DNA of 64,000 bases from Brevibacillus reuszeri (lineage in GTDB: Bacteria > Bacillota > Bacilli > Brevibacillales > Brevibacillaceae): positions 184,324 to 248,323 of the forward strand of contig NZ_LGIQ01000007.1 of NCBI RefSeq assembly GCF_001187725.1. Direction: 5' to 3'. A program made the position numbers and the translations under genes. Shown one piece after another: positions 46,657-54,836 of this stretch. The first letter of the stretch is position 1, and each line of letters begins with the position of its first letter. Under the pieces are notes generated by a model. It ran no database searches. It worked only from the letters and a program-made list of their open reading frames with translations, and was not told the DNA's origin.

Positions 46657-47838
46657 ATGTTACTAGCCATTCCAAAAGCAGAAATTTTCGAGCGTCAGCA
46701 AAAGCTTTTTGCAAGACTGCAACAAAATCAGCTAGATTGTGCGATTTTATTTAGCGTCACGGATATTTTTTACCTGACTGGCTTTCATTTTCATCCGACA
46801 GAAAGACCGATTGGCTTTTTCATAGATCCACAGCAGCAAACTCATCTGTTTGTTCCGGCGCTTGAGCATGAGCATGCGGAGGAATTCGCGTATGTAGACA
46901 AGGTTCATTCCTACCCAGAGTATCCAGGACTTCGTCATCCGATGGAGTATTTCAAGGACGCATTGCTTGAAGCAGGCTTTGCTGGAAAACGGGTAGGCTT
47001 TGATGCAGACGGCTATGGTTCGTCCATGGGCTATCGCGGGCCAAAAGTGAGCCAGTTCTTAGAGGCACAGCAGTTCCAATCGATTTATGGCTGGGGAGAA
47101 GAGATGCGGGTCATCAAATCACAAGCGGAGATCGAGCTGATTAAGGAATCATGCCGTTGGGGAAATTTGGCTCACCGCTTGCTGCAAAAGTATTCCAAGC
47201 CAGGTCTGAGCGAAATTGAAATTACGACGAGAGCGAGCTCCGAGGCGACTATGGCGATGATCGAGACGCTTGGCGCTGATTACAAGCCTCATGGCAATAC
47301 AGCGTATGCGCTTTTCCGTGGGCAAGTAGGGGCAATGTCTGCTTTCCCGCATGCCGTGACACAAAACCTCGTGCTGAAAAAGGGGGATACACTCGTCACA
47401 GGTGCAGCTGGTGAGGTGTGGGGCTACCACAGTGAGCTGGAGCGGACGATGTTTGTGCAGGAGGTAAGCAAGGAGCAAGAAAAATACTTTACTTACATGG
47501 TTCAAGCGCAGGATATCGCCTTCCAAAACATCAAACCAGGTATCCCAATGTCAAAAGTCGAGGAAGCGGTTCAGGCGTTCTTTAAGGAAAATGAAATCCA
47601 GCATTTGACCGCACATCATACCGGACATGCCATCGGCTTGCTCGGCCATGAAGCTCCGTTCTTTGACCTCGGAGATCATACGATCATTCAACCTGGAATG
47701 GTTTTGACCGTTGAACCAGGCATATACGTCCGCGGGCTGGGTGGCTTCCGTCATTCTGATACAGTGGCAGTGACCAAGGATGGGATTGAGATGCTGACGT
47801 ACTATCCGCGTGATTTGGAATCGATGATTTGCATCTAG
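46657..47838 (+). CDS. M24 family peptidase, Xaa-Pro dipeptidase-like
   Basis: A 393-residue pita-bread peptidase: an N-terminal creatinase-like domain (about 1-140) and a C-terminal M24 domain. The metal-site His is in TAHHTGHAIGL and the Glu ligands in VEPGIYVRGLGGF. The usual first Asp pair is changed: the loop reads GEVWGYHSELERTMF instead of the common D...Y.SD.TRT, so the metal site is atypical. It closes the dipeptide-transporter operon, 28 bases after dppF, and probably cleaves imported Pro-containing peptides. Confidence 0.88.
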   Translation: MLLAIPKAEIFERQQKLFARLQQNQLDCAILFSVTDIFYLTGFHFHPTERPIGFFIDPQQQTHLFVPALEHEHAEEFAYVDKVHSYPEYPGLRHPMEYFKDALLEAGFAGKRVGFDADGYGSSMGYRGPKVSQFLEAQQFQSIYGWGEEMRVIKSQAEIELIKESCRWGNLAHRLLQKYSKPGLSEIEITTRASSEATMAMIETLGADYKPHGNTAYALFRGQVGAMSAFPHAVTQNLVLKKGDTLVTGAAGEVWGYHSELERTMFVQEVSKEQEKYFTYMVQAQDIAFQNIKPGIPMSKVEEAVQAFFKENEIQHLTAHHTGHAIGLLGHEAPFFDLGDHTIIQPGMVLTVEPGIYVRGLGGFRHSDTVAVTKDGIEMLTYYPRDLESMICI

Positions 47839-47862
47839 GGGTAAAGATATTTTACAAAGGAA

Positions 47863-47915
47863 TCAATTGGGTGGTACTGCGTGGTCAGAGAAATGATCAC
47901 GCGGTGCCATTTTTT
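47863..47915 (+). terminator. Very strong terminator with a T-box-like core
   Basis: A 16-base-pair stem (47872-47887 with 47894-47909, including G-U pairs), GAGAAA loop and T6. The strand before and into the left arm, AATTGGGTGGTACTGCG, nearly equals the conserved T-box motif (AGGGTGGNACCGCG), but no specifier stem or downstream gene is present. It ends the dipeptide operon. Confidence 0.8.
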
Positions 47916-47973
47916 GTTGGCAGGTGTTCAGGAGCCGTGCTTGTTGACAGGAGTAGTAAACGTGTCGATGGCC

Positions 47974-48489
47974 TTATTGAGCTGCAAACCATTCCAAAGC
48001 CACTTTCTCGGTTGCGAGCACCCATGCTTCCTTCCCATTTACATAGGCAGCGGGATCATGGGGGTAGCGGAGTGCTAAGCCTTCCTTCAACGTCCCATAT
48101 GCTTTCGCGACTTCGGGATGAGCGCGCAAATAGTCTCGAAAGGCAAGATGACGATCAATCGCAGGATGTCCCGTTTGATAAATGTGCACATGGTGTGTGC
48201 GGTTGTCTCCGCCCTTGGGAAAATAGCGTCTGCCCTCTAAACCAAATTCGCCTCTTGGTACATACCCAAGCTGCCTCATTGATTCATGATAGGAATCGAT
48301 TCGTTCAATATTTTTGACTACAGGGAGCATGTCAATGATGGGCTTTGCCTTTAATCCTGGGACAGCCGTACTCCCGATATGATGAATCTCCAGCAACTCA
48401 TCGCCAAAAAGCCCACGTAAGATCTTCGCCTCTTGTGAGAATTGGTGTACCCACGTTTCGTTATACGGGGTAACTGTCATTTTTCGCAT
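47974..48489 (-). CDS. GrpB family protein (nucleotidyltransferase-like fold)
   Basis: A 171-residue GrpB/UPF0157 protein: VTPYNETWVHQFSQEAKIL, HHIGSTAVPGLKAKPIIDMLPVV, then HVHIYQTGHPAIDRHLAFRDYLRAHP. The GST...KPIID motif resembles the nucleotidyltransferase fold. Some relatives are fused to CoaE. Function unknown. ATG at 48489 has GGAGAA 7 bases upstream. It stands alone, convergent with the dipeptide operon. Confidence 0.88.
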   Translation of the reverse strand: MRKMTVTPYNETWVHQFSQEAKILRGLFGDELLEIHHIGSTAVPGLKAKPIIDMLPVVKNIERIDSYHESMRQLGYVPRGEFGLEGRRYFPKGGDNRTHHVHIYQTGHPAIDRHLAFRDYLRAHPEVAKAYGTLKEGLALRYPHDPAAYVNGKEAWVLATEKVALEWFAAQ

Positions 48490-48568
48490 AGACTATTCTC
48501 CGTCCAAGCTCTCATGAACTAATAGGCACTCTACTTTCATGTGGTAGAGTGCCTGAGGTTATTTCCGA

Positions 48569-48766
48569 TTATCTGATTCGCTGCATGCCGCTGCCATAGA
48601 CTGATTGGAGAGTGCGATCAACGTAATACGTGCAGGGTTTTTCATCTCCAGGGTTACTACCGATGTGACCACTGTTTGTATGGTCACGAATAGATAGATT
48701 CAAAAAAATAGATTTTTCCAACTGGATAATTCCAACGAAAATCGTTTCTCCTTCTGCATGATTCAA
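48569..48766 (-). CDS. Possible small protein, unrecognised
   Basis: Up to 65 residues, from a TTG at 48766 with no clear ribosome binding site. The sequence reads like protein (IFLNLSIRDHTNSGHIGSNPG, then DEKPCTYYVDRTLQSVYGSG) but matches no family I can name. It may be a short spore or surface protein, or a remnant. The rest of 48490-49141 holds a hairpin at 48831-48850 (CCGAGA / TCTCGG) and no other gene I can support. Confidence 0.3.
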   Translation of the reverse strand: MNHAEGETIFVGIIQLEKSIFLNLSIRDHTNSGHIGSNPGDEKPCTYYVDRTLQSVYGSGMQRIR

Positions 48767-49141
48767 AATAGAAAGGTAGTATAGAAACGATATGGTTTAC
48801 ACAAAGGTTCACGCTCTCTTTCATATGTATCCGAGACTGGTAAATCTCGGCTGCTTTTATTATACGGAAGGAGAACGTATACCTGCAAAGTCAAAGAATG
48901 CTTATCTGAGGCGAGCAATCGGCATCTTTCGTAGTTTTCGGCAGAAGAAGGCACTCGCGCTTCTTTTTTAAAGATGTGGCTCGCTGGCAGTCGCATTTTC
49001 AACGATGGTGGAAGAACAGGCAAAGGAAAATCGCGGCACGTCTTGCAAGTGACGTTACGTCATCTTTTACAATGAATTCAAGCACAAGAACCACTCACAA
49101 AACACTCATTCCTACTCGGATTCGATGAAACGGAGGATAAG

Positions 49142-49906
49142 ATGATGAGCAAACGTTTAGAAAATAAAGTAGCGATTGTCACAGGAGCGGGGCGCGGTGT
49201 TGGGCAAGGTGTAGCAATTGCAATGGCCAAAGAAGGCGCACATGTAGCCGTTGTTGATATGAACGCAGAAAATGCCGAGAACACTGCACAAGGGCTGCGT
49301 GAGCTGGGGGTAGAGGCGATCGGGATTGCTTGCGACGTCTCGGACCAGGAGCAGGTAAAAAATACGATTGATACCGTCATTGCAAAATGGGGGACGGTCG
49401 ACATTCTCGTCAATAATGCACAGGCGTCCAGAGTAAAGACCTTTGAAGAAATGACGGCCGATGATGTGCATTTGGCTTACTCGACTGGTACATTGTCTAC
49501 CTTCTTTTTCATGAAAGGGGTTCTGCCCTATATGAAAGAAGAAGGCTATGGCAAAATTATTAACTTTGGCTCTGGTGCGGCGATCGATGGCCAATACGGA
49601 CAAGCTGCCTATGCGGCAGCAAAAGAAGGGGTACGTGCTTTTACCAGGGTAGCTGCCCGTGAATGGGGAGCATATGGCATCAACGTCAATCTGATTTGTC
49701 CGTTTGCGAATTCGCCAGGAATGATCGCCTGGTCCAAAGAAGAGCCACAAATGTACGAGGCGTCGCTTGCTAAATTGCCGATTAAACGAATCGGGGATTG
49801 TGAAAAAGATATTGGACGGACAGCTGTATTCCTTGCATCCCGGGATTCTGATTACATCACTGGACAAACCATTATGGTCGATGGTGGAGGAGTTATGGTC
49901 CGCTAA
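49142..49906 (+). CDS. Short-chain dehydrogenase/reductase
   Basis: A 254-residue classical SDR. The dinucleotide motif TGAGRGVGQG is near residue 15, NNAQ (for NNAG) near 91, and the catalytic YAAAK near 160 with the preceding GSGAA segment supplying Ser. The DGGGV ending is typical of FabG-like oxidoreductases. Acts on an unknown alcohol/ketone with NAD(P)H. ATG at 49142 has GGAGG 5 bases upstream. The divergent/upstream flank is gene-poor, and the next MerR gene on the same strand may be its regulator. Confidence 0.9.
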   Translation: MMSKRLENKVAIVTGAGRGVGQGVAIAMAKEGAHVAVVDMNAENAENTAQGLRELGVEAIGIACDVSDQEQVKNTIDTVIAKWGTVDILVNNAQASRVKTFEEMTADDVHLAYSTGTLSTFFFMKGVLPYMKEEGYGKIINFGSGAAIDGQYGQAAYAAAKEGVRAFTRVAAREWGAYGINVNLICPFANSPGMIAWSKEEPQMYEASLAKLPIKRIGDCEKDIGRTAVFLASRDSDYITGQTIMVDGGGVMVR

Positions 49907-50059
49907 GTAAAGTTGACGAAAAAAGAGTAATTTGCCCATAATAAGAGAACAACCAAATGAGCTGTTGGCGATTTGCCGGCAGCTTTTTTCAGTTCTTTTC
50001 GAGCTTACGTCACATGACTCATACATAAGAAAATGATCGAATGAAAAGGGTGATTTTTT

Positions 50060-50818
50060 CTGGGTGAAAAAACATACGGAACGGGTGAGATAGCCCGACT
50101 CCTGCAAATCACAAAGCGAACACTGCGCTTTTATGACCAGATCGGTCTGTTGACGCCGTCTTCCTGGTCTGAAGGCGGTCATCGTGTCTATACAGAGGAT
50201 GAGATTGAAAAGCTATACAAGATTCGTCTGCTAAAAGCGCTCGGGTTAAATCTGAAGCAGGTCAAGCTCATTTTTGAAGAGTCCACACTAGAGTGGGAAG
50301 ACTTATTGCAGCAGCAGCTGGAAGAAATCGAAAATAAGATGAAAACATACAAGCTTATGCAGGAAATCATCCTGGTTGTGCAACGCTCCATCAAGCTGGA
50401 AGGAAAAATGGATTGGGATCACTTATTCCGATACCTGCACCTTTTATATGAAGCAAAGCCTGATGCCAGGCAGGTTGGCTTAATCAATCTGTTTACAGAA
50501 GAAGAGCTTGATTTCCTGGAGAAGAATTTGCCCCGTATTCAGGATAATGATTCGCGGACACAGGAATTCATTGAATTGTTTGCGGAGATCAAAGCGGATG
50601 AAAATAGAGATCCTGCCTCGGAAAAGGCGAGGGCATGGGCAAAGCGCTTCTTGCGAGCAAGCGACCGTATTTTTGCCGGCAGAGAAGAGCTGCGGGAGAA
50701 GCTGTGGCGTATTCAAAAAGAAGCGCCTGAACTAATCATGCACTATCCAGTCGATAGCAAGCTCCTTGATTTCATCGAGGAAGCCATCAAGCAGCTTCCA
50801 AAAGAGAGGGAGCTGTAG
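50060..50818 (+). CDS. MerR family regulator with an apparent CTG start
   Basis: A 252-residue regulator. The MerR winged HTH needs the sequence EIARLLQITKRTLRFYDQIGLLTPSSWSEGGHRVY, which is open only from a TGA just before 50060. No ATG, GTG or TTG lies between that stop and the HTH; CTG at 50060 has AAGGGTGA about 6 bases upstream. I therefore take CTG 50060. A start at TTG 50150 would remove the HTH core. The C-terminal 150 residues (coiled, then all-helical) are of the TipAS/effector type, with no Cys metal site. Follows the SDR gene. Confidence 0.75.
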   Translation: MGEKTYGTGEIARLLQITKRTLRFYDQIGLLTPSSWSEGGHRVYTEDEIEKLYKIRLLKALGLNLKQVKLIFEESTLEWEDLLQQQLEEIENKMKTYKLMQEIILVVQRSIKLEGKMDWDHLFRYLHLLYEAKPDARQVGLINLFTEEELDFLEKNLPRIQDNDSRTQEFIELFAEIKADENRDPASEKARAWAKRFLRASDRIFAGREELREKLWRIQKEAPELIMHYPVDSKLLDFIEEAIKQLPKEREL

Positions 50819-50896
50819 TGCGCGGACAAGAATCCTGCACGCGGGAATGCAGCAAAACGTTGTTTTCATTCATCAACTTTGAACCTATAATGTTAC

Positions 50897-50926
50897 TTGG
50901 GAATATCCTCTATCCTATGGTATAAT
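50897..50926 (+). promoter_or_regulatory. Sigma-A-type promoter of ppaC
   Basis: TTGGGA (50897-50902), 18 bases, TATAAT (50921-50926), then the ppaC start 35 bases on. Confidence 0.6.
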
Positions 50927-50960
50927 TTTGTCGCCAAAACAAGTCTAAGGAGTATGGATC

Positions 50961-51893
50961 ATGGAAAAAAAACTCATTTTCGGTCATAAAAATCCAGACA
51001 CGGATTCCATTTGTTCTGCCCTTGTATACGCTGATTTGAAAACAAAGCTGGGTGCTGATGTAGAGCCTGTTCGCCTGGGTGTAATCAGCAGCGAAACTCA
51101 ATTCGTACTTGATTACTTCCAAGTGAAGGCACCACGCTTGGTGGAAACAGTAGCGAACGAAGTCAACGAAGTCATTCTCGTTGACCACAATGAGCGCCAA
51201 CAAAGCGCCAATGACATTGAGCAAGTGCAGGTAGTTGAAGTAATCGACCACCATCGTATTGCCAATTTTGAAACAAGCAATCCGCTCTATTTCCGTGCGG
51301 AGCCAGTTGGTTGCACGACAACCATTCTGAAAAAGCTGTACAAGGAAAATGGTGTGGAGATTCCAAAAGAAATCGCTGGACTGATGCTGTCTGCGATTAT
51401 TTCCGATACATTGCTGTTGAAATCCCCAACCTGCACGGAGCAAGACGTAGCTGCTGCTCACGAGTTGGCTGAGATTGCTGGAGTGAACCTCGAGACGTAC
51501 GGTTTGGAAATGCTCAAGGCAGGCGCTGATCTGAGCGATAAAACGATTGCCGATCTGCTTTCCCTTGATGCAAAAGAATTCCAAATGGGTAGCGCAAAAG
51601 TAGAAATCGCCCAAGTGAATGCAGTAGACGTAAATGATGTACTGGCACGTCAAGCTGAATTGGAAGCAGCAATCAATAGCATCATCAGTGAAAAAGGACT
51701 CGATCTGTTCTTATTTGCCGTAACCGATATTTTGAACAACGATTCCGTAGCGATTGCTTTGGGCAGTGCAACACAAGCAGTAGAAAAAGCATACAATGTG
51801 ACACTCACAGGCAACAAAGCTGTTCTCAAAGGCGTAGTGTCCCGCAAGAAACAAATTGTACCGGTACTGACCGATACATTCCAAGCGCTGTAA
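50961..51893 (+). CDS. ppaC: Manganese-dependent inorganic pyrophosphatase
   Basis: A 310-residue DHH-family class II pyrophosphatase that hydrolyses PPi in the cytoplasm. The motifs [12 protein letters not shown] (residues 8-19), VDHNE near 74, the DHH signature VIDHHRI near 97 and the C-terminal [10 protein letters not shown] are complete; the DHHA2 domain is whole. ATG at 50961 follows AAGGAG. Single gene with its own promoter and terminator. Ordinary housekeeping gene. Confidence 0.95.
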   Translation: MEKKLIFGHKNPDTDSICSALVYADLKTKLGADVEPVRLGVISSETQFVLDYFQVKAPRLVETVANEVNEVILVDHNERQQSANDIEQVQVVEVIDHHRIANFETSNPLYFRAEPVGCTTTILKKLYKENGVEIPKEIAGLMLSAIISDTLLLKSPTCTEQDVAAAHELAEIAGVNLETYGLEMLKAGADLSDKTIADLLSLDAKEFQMGSAKVEIAQVNAVDVNDVLARQAELEAAINSIISEKGLDLFLFAVTDILNNDSVAIALGSATQAVEKAYNVTLTGNKAVLKGVVSRKKQIVPVLTDTFQAL

Positions 51894-51913
51894 TTTCATT
51901 TTTTCCGATGAAG

Positions 51914-51944
51914 AAAAGGCTCCCCGCATTAGGGAGCCTTTTTT
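51914..51944 (+). terminator. Terminator after ppaC
   Basis: 11-base arms AAAAGGCTCCC / GGGAGCCTTTT, 7-base loop, then T run. Confidence 0.9.
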
Positions 51945-52003
51945 GGCATTCAACCGCGCCCCCGTCAAAAGGGATAGCGATGCTAGGTTTTCTTTTGGAA
52001 AGA

Positions 52004-52177
52004 TTAAAACGGACCGAGATTTTGATGATGAGAATTATGCTGAATGTATTGTTGGGCGTAGGCATCGTCAGTGTAATTTTTAATCGCATGCTTGTCTCTG
52101 GCACGTTGACTAAGCATGCCGCTAAAGAAGTAGCCGGCGGCAACTACTGCTACGACAAAACCAATAATATAAAGCAT
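52004..52177 (-). CDS. Small single-pass membrane protein
   Basis: A 57-residue protein with one N-terminal membrane helix (LYIIGFVVAVVAAGYFFSG) and a polar C terminus with Tyr/His/Gln (NYTDDAYAQQYIQHNSHH). ATG at 52177 has GGAGG 7 bases upstream. I do not recognise a family; many bacilli carry similar small membrane proteins near ppaC. Monocistronic on the minus strand. Confidence 0.65.
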   Translation of the reverse strand: MLYIIGFVVAVVAAGYFFSGMLSQRARDKHAIKNYTDDAYAQQYIQHNSHHQNLGPF

Positions 52178-52380
52178 CGGATTTCCTCCTTTTCCTTTCA
52201 ACGAAAGGCTAGGTTATGAAGTGAGCGTACTGTATCGCATCCCACGCTCACCTACAGTCCATGCTGTCATGCTTTAATGCTTACATAATTGTATCATAAA
52301 AAAGGAAATGTTTGTTAATTGTTGTCGGATTTGATTATCCTCGTTTGAAAAAATGGATCTTTTTTTCGTCAAGTTTGTGT

Positions 52381-52411
52381 TTGACATTGACGGTACGTAA
52401 ATGTGTACGAT
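52381..52411 (+). promoter_or_regulatory. MerR-type promoter with 19-base spacer
   Basis: -35 TTGACA (52381-52386) and -10 TACGAT (52406-52411) are 19 bases apart, the stretched spacing that MerR-family activators need. Inside lies the dyad ACATT...AATGT (52384-52404). It should be the autoregulated promoter of the next gene. Confidence 0.75.
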
Positions 52412-52433
52412 GAATTTGTCAGGAGGGATCACA

Positions 52434-53195
52434 TTGGAATATACCGTACAAAAGCTAGGGCTCCTGGCGGGTGTCAGCACCCGGACACTCCGATATTACG
52501 ATGAAATTGATATTCTCAAGCCGGCGAGAATCAATTCATCCGGATATCGCATCTACGGACAGCAAGAGGTAGATCGACTGCAGCAAATCCTTTTTTACCG
52601 TGAGCTGGGTGTGAGCTTGGAGGAAATCAAGGAAATCATCACCTCACCGCATTATGACGCTGACCACGCTTTGCAGGAGCATCGCGCGAAACTTCTGGAA
52701 AAACGTGCACAGCTAGATGCACTTATCGCCAACGTCGAAATGACCTTAGCCGAAAGAGGGGGAAAAAGGAAAATGAGCGACAAGCAAAAATTTGAAGGCT
52801 TCAAACAAAACTTAGTAGATGAAAATGAAAAACAATATGGCGAAGAAATTCGAGTGAAATACGGAAGCGAGCAGGTCGATAAGGCAAACGAGAAAATCAA
52901 AGGGATGACGGAAGAGCAGTACGCAGAGGTCGAGCAGCTAGGTGCCGATTTGTTACAGACTCTCGCGCAGGCATTCACCACTGGCGATCCTGGTAGTGAA
53001 CTGGCGCAGAAGGCAGCAGACATGCATCGTCAATGGCTGAGCTTTTACTGGGATCACTACAGCAAGGAAGCACATGCAGGGATCGCCCAGATGTACGTCG
53101 ACGATCCGCGATTCACGGCGTACTACGAGAAAGAACAGCCTGGTCTGGCAGCGTTTTTAAGGGATGCTGTCGTGATTTATACAAGCAAACCGTAA
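52434..53195 (+). CDS. MerR family regulator with TipAS domain (Mta/TipA-like)
   Basis: A 253-residue regulator. The N-terminal MerR HTH covers 1-70 (VSTRTLRYYDEIDILKPARIN), a long coiled dimerisation helix follows, and from about residue 110 a TipAS antibiotic-recognition domain (EKQYGEEIRVKYG, WLSFYWDHYSKEAHAGIAQMYVDDPRF). TipAS domains bind peptide antibiotics; Mta controls multidrug efflux in Bacillus. TTG at 52434 has AGGAGGG 6 bases upstream. A promoter with MerR-type spacing lies just before it, so autoactivation is likely. No efflux gene is adjacent. Confidence 0.9.
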   Translation: MEYTVQKLGLLAGVSTRTLRYYDEIDILKPARINSSGYRIYGQQEVDRLQQILFYRELGVSLEEIKEIITSPHYDADHALQEHRAKLLEKRAQLDALIANVEMTLAERGGKRKMSDKQKFEGFKQNLVDENEKQYGEEIRVKYGSEQVDKANEKIKGMTEEQYAEVEQLGADLLQTLAQAFTTGDPGSELAQKAADMHRQWLSFYWDHYSKEAHAGIAQMYVDDPRFTAYYEKEQPGLAAFLRDAVVIYTSKP

Positions 53196-53222
53196 TTTAT
53201 CTCTAAATCGAATTAAAGTCAG

Positions 53223-53250
53223 AAAAGCTGCCTGCAGATGGGCAGCTTTT
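53223..53250 (+). terminator. Terminator after the TipAS regulator
   Basis: 10-base arms AAAAGCTGCC / GGCAGCTTTT, 8-base loop. Confidence 0.85.
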
Positions 53251-53352
53251 CTCATGCAAAATGAAATTCATTCAAAATAATCAGGAAATAAAGTGGTAAG
53301 ATGGAGACAGAGGCAGGATGAACGAGTGAATATCATGGTGGGGGCTTGACTG

Positions 53353-53484
53353 ATGCGTCAAAGGATTGTAATGAAGGCCACCCATTCCATTCATTTAGAT
53401 CGTCCAGACGTCATTGTAGAGGTATTAAAGCCATTTTGCGATACCCAGTCAAGTCATCCGATAAAAAACGACGAAGGAGTTTGA
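53353..53484 (+). CDS. Possible short upstream gene
   Basis: A 43-residue open frame starting ATG 53353, with GTGGGGG 8 bases upstream, ending 4 bases before the MBL start. It contains the next gene's ribosome binding site near its end, so it could be a leader peptide coupled to the MBL gene, or chance. No family recognised. Confidence 0.35.
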   Translation: MRQRIVMKATHSIHLDRPDVIVEVLKPFCDTQSSHPIKNDEGV

Positions 53485-53488
53485 TCCT

Positions 53489-54442
53489 ATGAATACAAAA
53501 GAACCACTCGATTTGGGACAGCGCATTCACCTGATTGACGGCTTCGACCTCGGCATGCCTGAGCGTACAGGGACTTATGTGATTGCGGATGAGGAGCTCA
53601 CCTTGATCGAAACAGGTCCGAGCCCATCCGTTCCGTATATTCGTGAAGGTCTGGCAAAGCTGGGTTATTCTCTGGAGCAAGTCAAATACATAATCGTTAC
53701 ACATATTCATCTTGATCATGCAGGAGGTGCGGGCTTGTTTATGCAAGAGTGCCCGAATGCCAAAATCGTCGTCCATCCCAAAGGAGCTCGCCACCTGGTC
53801 GACCCGAGCAGACTCATCGAAGGAGCTAAGGCAGTATACCGGGAGCAGTTTGATTCCTTATTTGATCCCATCGTTCCTGTACCAGAGGAGCGGTTGCTTA
53901 TTCGGGCAGATGGGGAGACGCTTGCAATTGGTCCAGCATGTACGCTGGAATTTTTAGACTCCCCAGGTCACGCGAACCATCATTTCAGCATCTACGACCC
54001 GGTCAGTAAAGGAATGTTTACGGGGGATACCGCAGGGGTGCACTATCCACAGCTGAAAAAAGAGGGCCTGCATCTCGTTTTGCCCTCAACTTCTCCGAAT
54101 CAGTTTGATCCTGAGAAAATGCTGCATTCGATCGCTGGTTATCGGGAGTATAATCTGAATCGTATCTACTTTGGGCATTTTGGGATGACCGACCAGGTAG
54201 AGGATGTCTATCGCCAGGTAACAGCATGGCTGCCTGTATTTGTCTCCGAGGGGGAGGCGGTTATGGCAGCAGGACTCGGGTTTGAAGAGCTAGCTTCACG
54301 TCTTTTGAATCGGGTCATGGATGATTTGCAAACAGCGGGCATATCAAAGCAGCATGAAGTTTTTGGCATCCTGAAGCTTGATCTGGAAGTATGCTCGATG
54401 GGAATACTCGACTATTTGCAAAAGAGGGCACAAAACGGATAA
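53489..54442 (+). CDS. MBL-fold metallohydrolase
   Basis: A 317-residue metallo-beta-lactamase-fold hydrolase. The zinc motif HIHLDHAGGAG is near residue 73, the second His region SPGHANHHFSIYD near 152, and the Asp bridge GDTAGVHYP near 170. The C-terminal 80 residues are helical. The family includes thiol-ester hydrolases and lactonases, so function is open. ATG at 53489 has GAAGGAG upstream. Terminator hairpin after the stop at 54455-54486. Confidence 0.88.
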   Translation: MNTKEPLDLGQRIHLIDGFDLGMPERTGTYVIADEELTLIETGPSPSVPYIREGLAKLGYSLEQVKYIIVTHIHLDHAGGAGLFMQECPNAKIVVHPKGARHLVDPSRLIEGAKAVYREQFDSLFDPIVPVPEERLLIRADGETLAIGPACTLEFLDSPGHANHHFSIYDPVSKGMFTGDTAGVHYPQLKKEGLHLVLPSTSPNQFDPEKMLHSIAGYREYNLNRIYFGHFGMTDQVEDVYRQVTAWLPVFVSEGEAVMAAGLGFEELASRLLNRVMDDLQTAGISKQHEVFGILKLDLEVCSMGILDYLQKRAQNG

Positions 54443-54454
54443 GACAAAAAATGA

Positions 54455-54490
54455 GAAACCAAATTCCGCTCAGGTCTTTGGTTTTCTTTT
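54455..54490 (+). terminator. Terminator after the MBL gene
   Basis: Arms GAAACCAAA / TTTGGTTTT with a 13-base loop, then C and TTTTT. Confidence 0.75.
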
Positions 54491-54567
54491 TCGTTCTTTT
54501 TTTCTCTGAGGAGTGCTATCATGGTGGATGAGTCTCAACTGCTTTTACAACCAAATCATTTTGATAC

Positions 54568-54694
54568 AAACAGGTGCCTTGCTTCTCCTAAGGAAGAAAC
54601 GAGGTGAAAAGGGAAGTCGGTGAAAATCCGGCGCGGTCCCGCCACTGTGAAACGGCATTCGTATATGCCGTAAGCCAGGAGACCTGCCTGTTTG
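54568..54694 (+). promoter_or_regulatory. Cobalamin (B12) riboswitch aptamer
   Basis: Core features are clear: closing arms AAACAGG / CCTGTTT, the GGTGAAAA(G)GGAA region, GGTCCCGCCACTGTG, and the B12 box AAGCCAGGAGACCTGCC. It precedes the BtuF gene by about 140 bases and represses in the presence of adenosylcobalamin through the terminator at 54773-54809. Confidence 0.95.
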
Positions 54695-54772
54695 TTTTTG
54701 CGCCTGCGCCTTCGCGGAAAGGAACGGCAAGCTCAGGAGTTCCTCTTGATGTGGTCCAACCTGAACAGCCAG

Positions 54773-54809
54773 CCCCTTTGCGCCGAAAGAAGTCGCACAG
54801 GGGTTTTTT
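54773..54809 (+). terminator. Expression-platform terminator of the B12 riboswitch
   Basis: 10-base stem CCCCTTTGCG / CGCACAGGGG with one mismatch and a T6 run, just before the BtuF ribosome binding site. Confidence 0.8.
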
Positions 54810-54836
54810 AGTAGGGATAGAAAGGAAGATTTCAAA

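Noticed and set aside
49157..50182. Long minus-strand open frame opposite the SDR and MerR genes
   Set aside because: It is the mirror of the clear SDR gene, with unlikely composition and no plausible start site.
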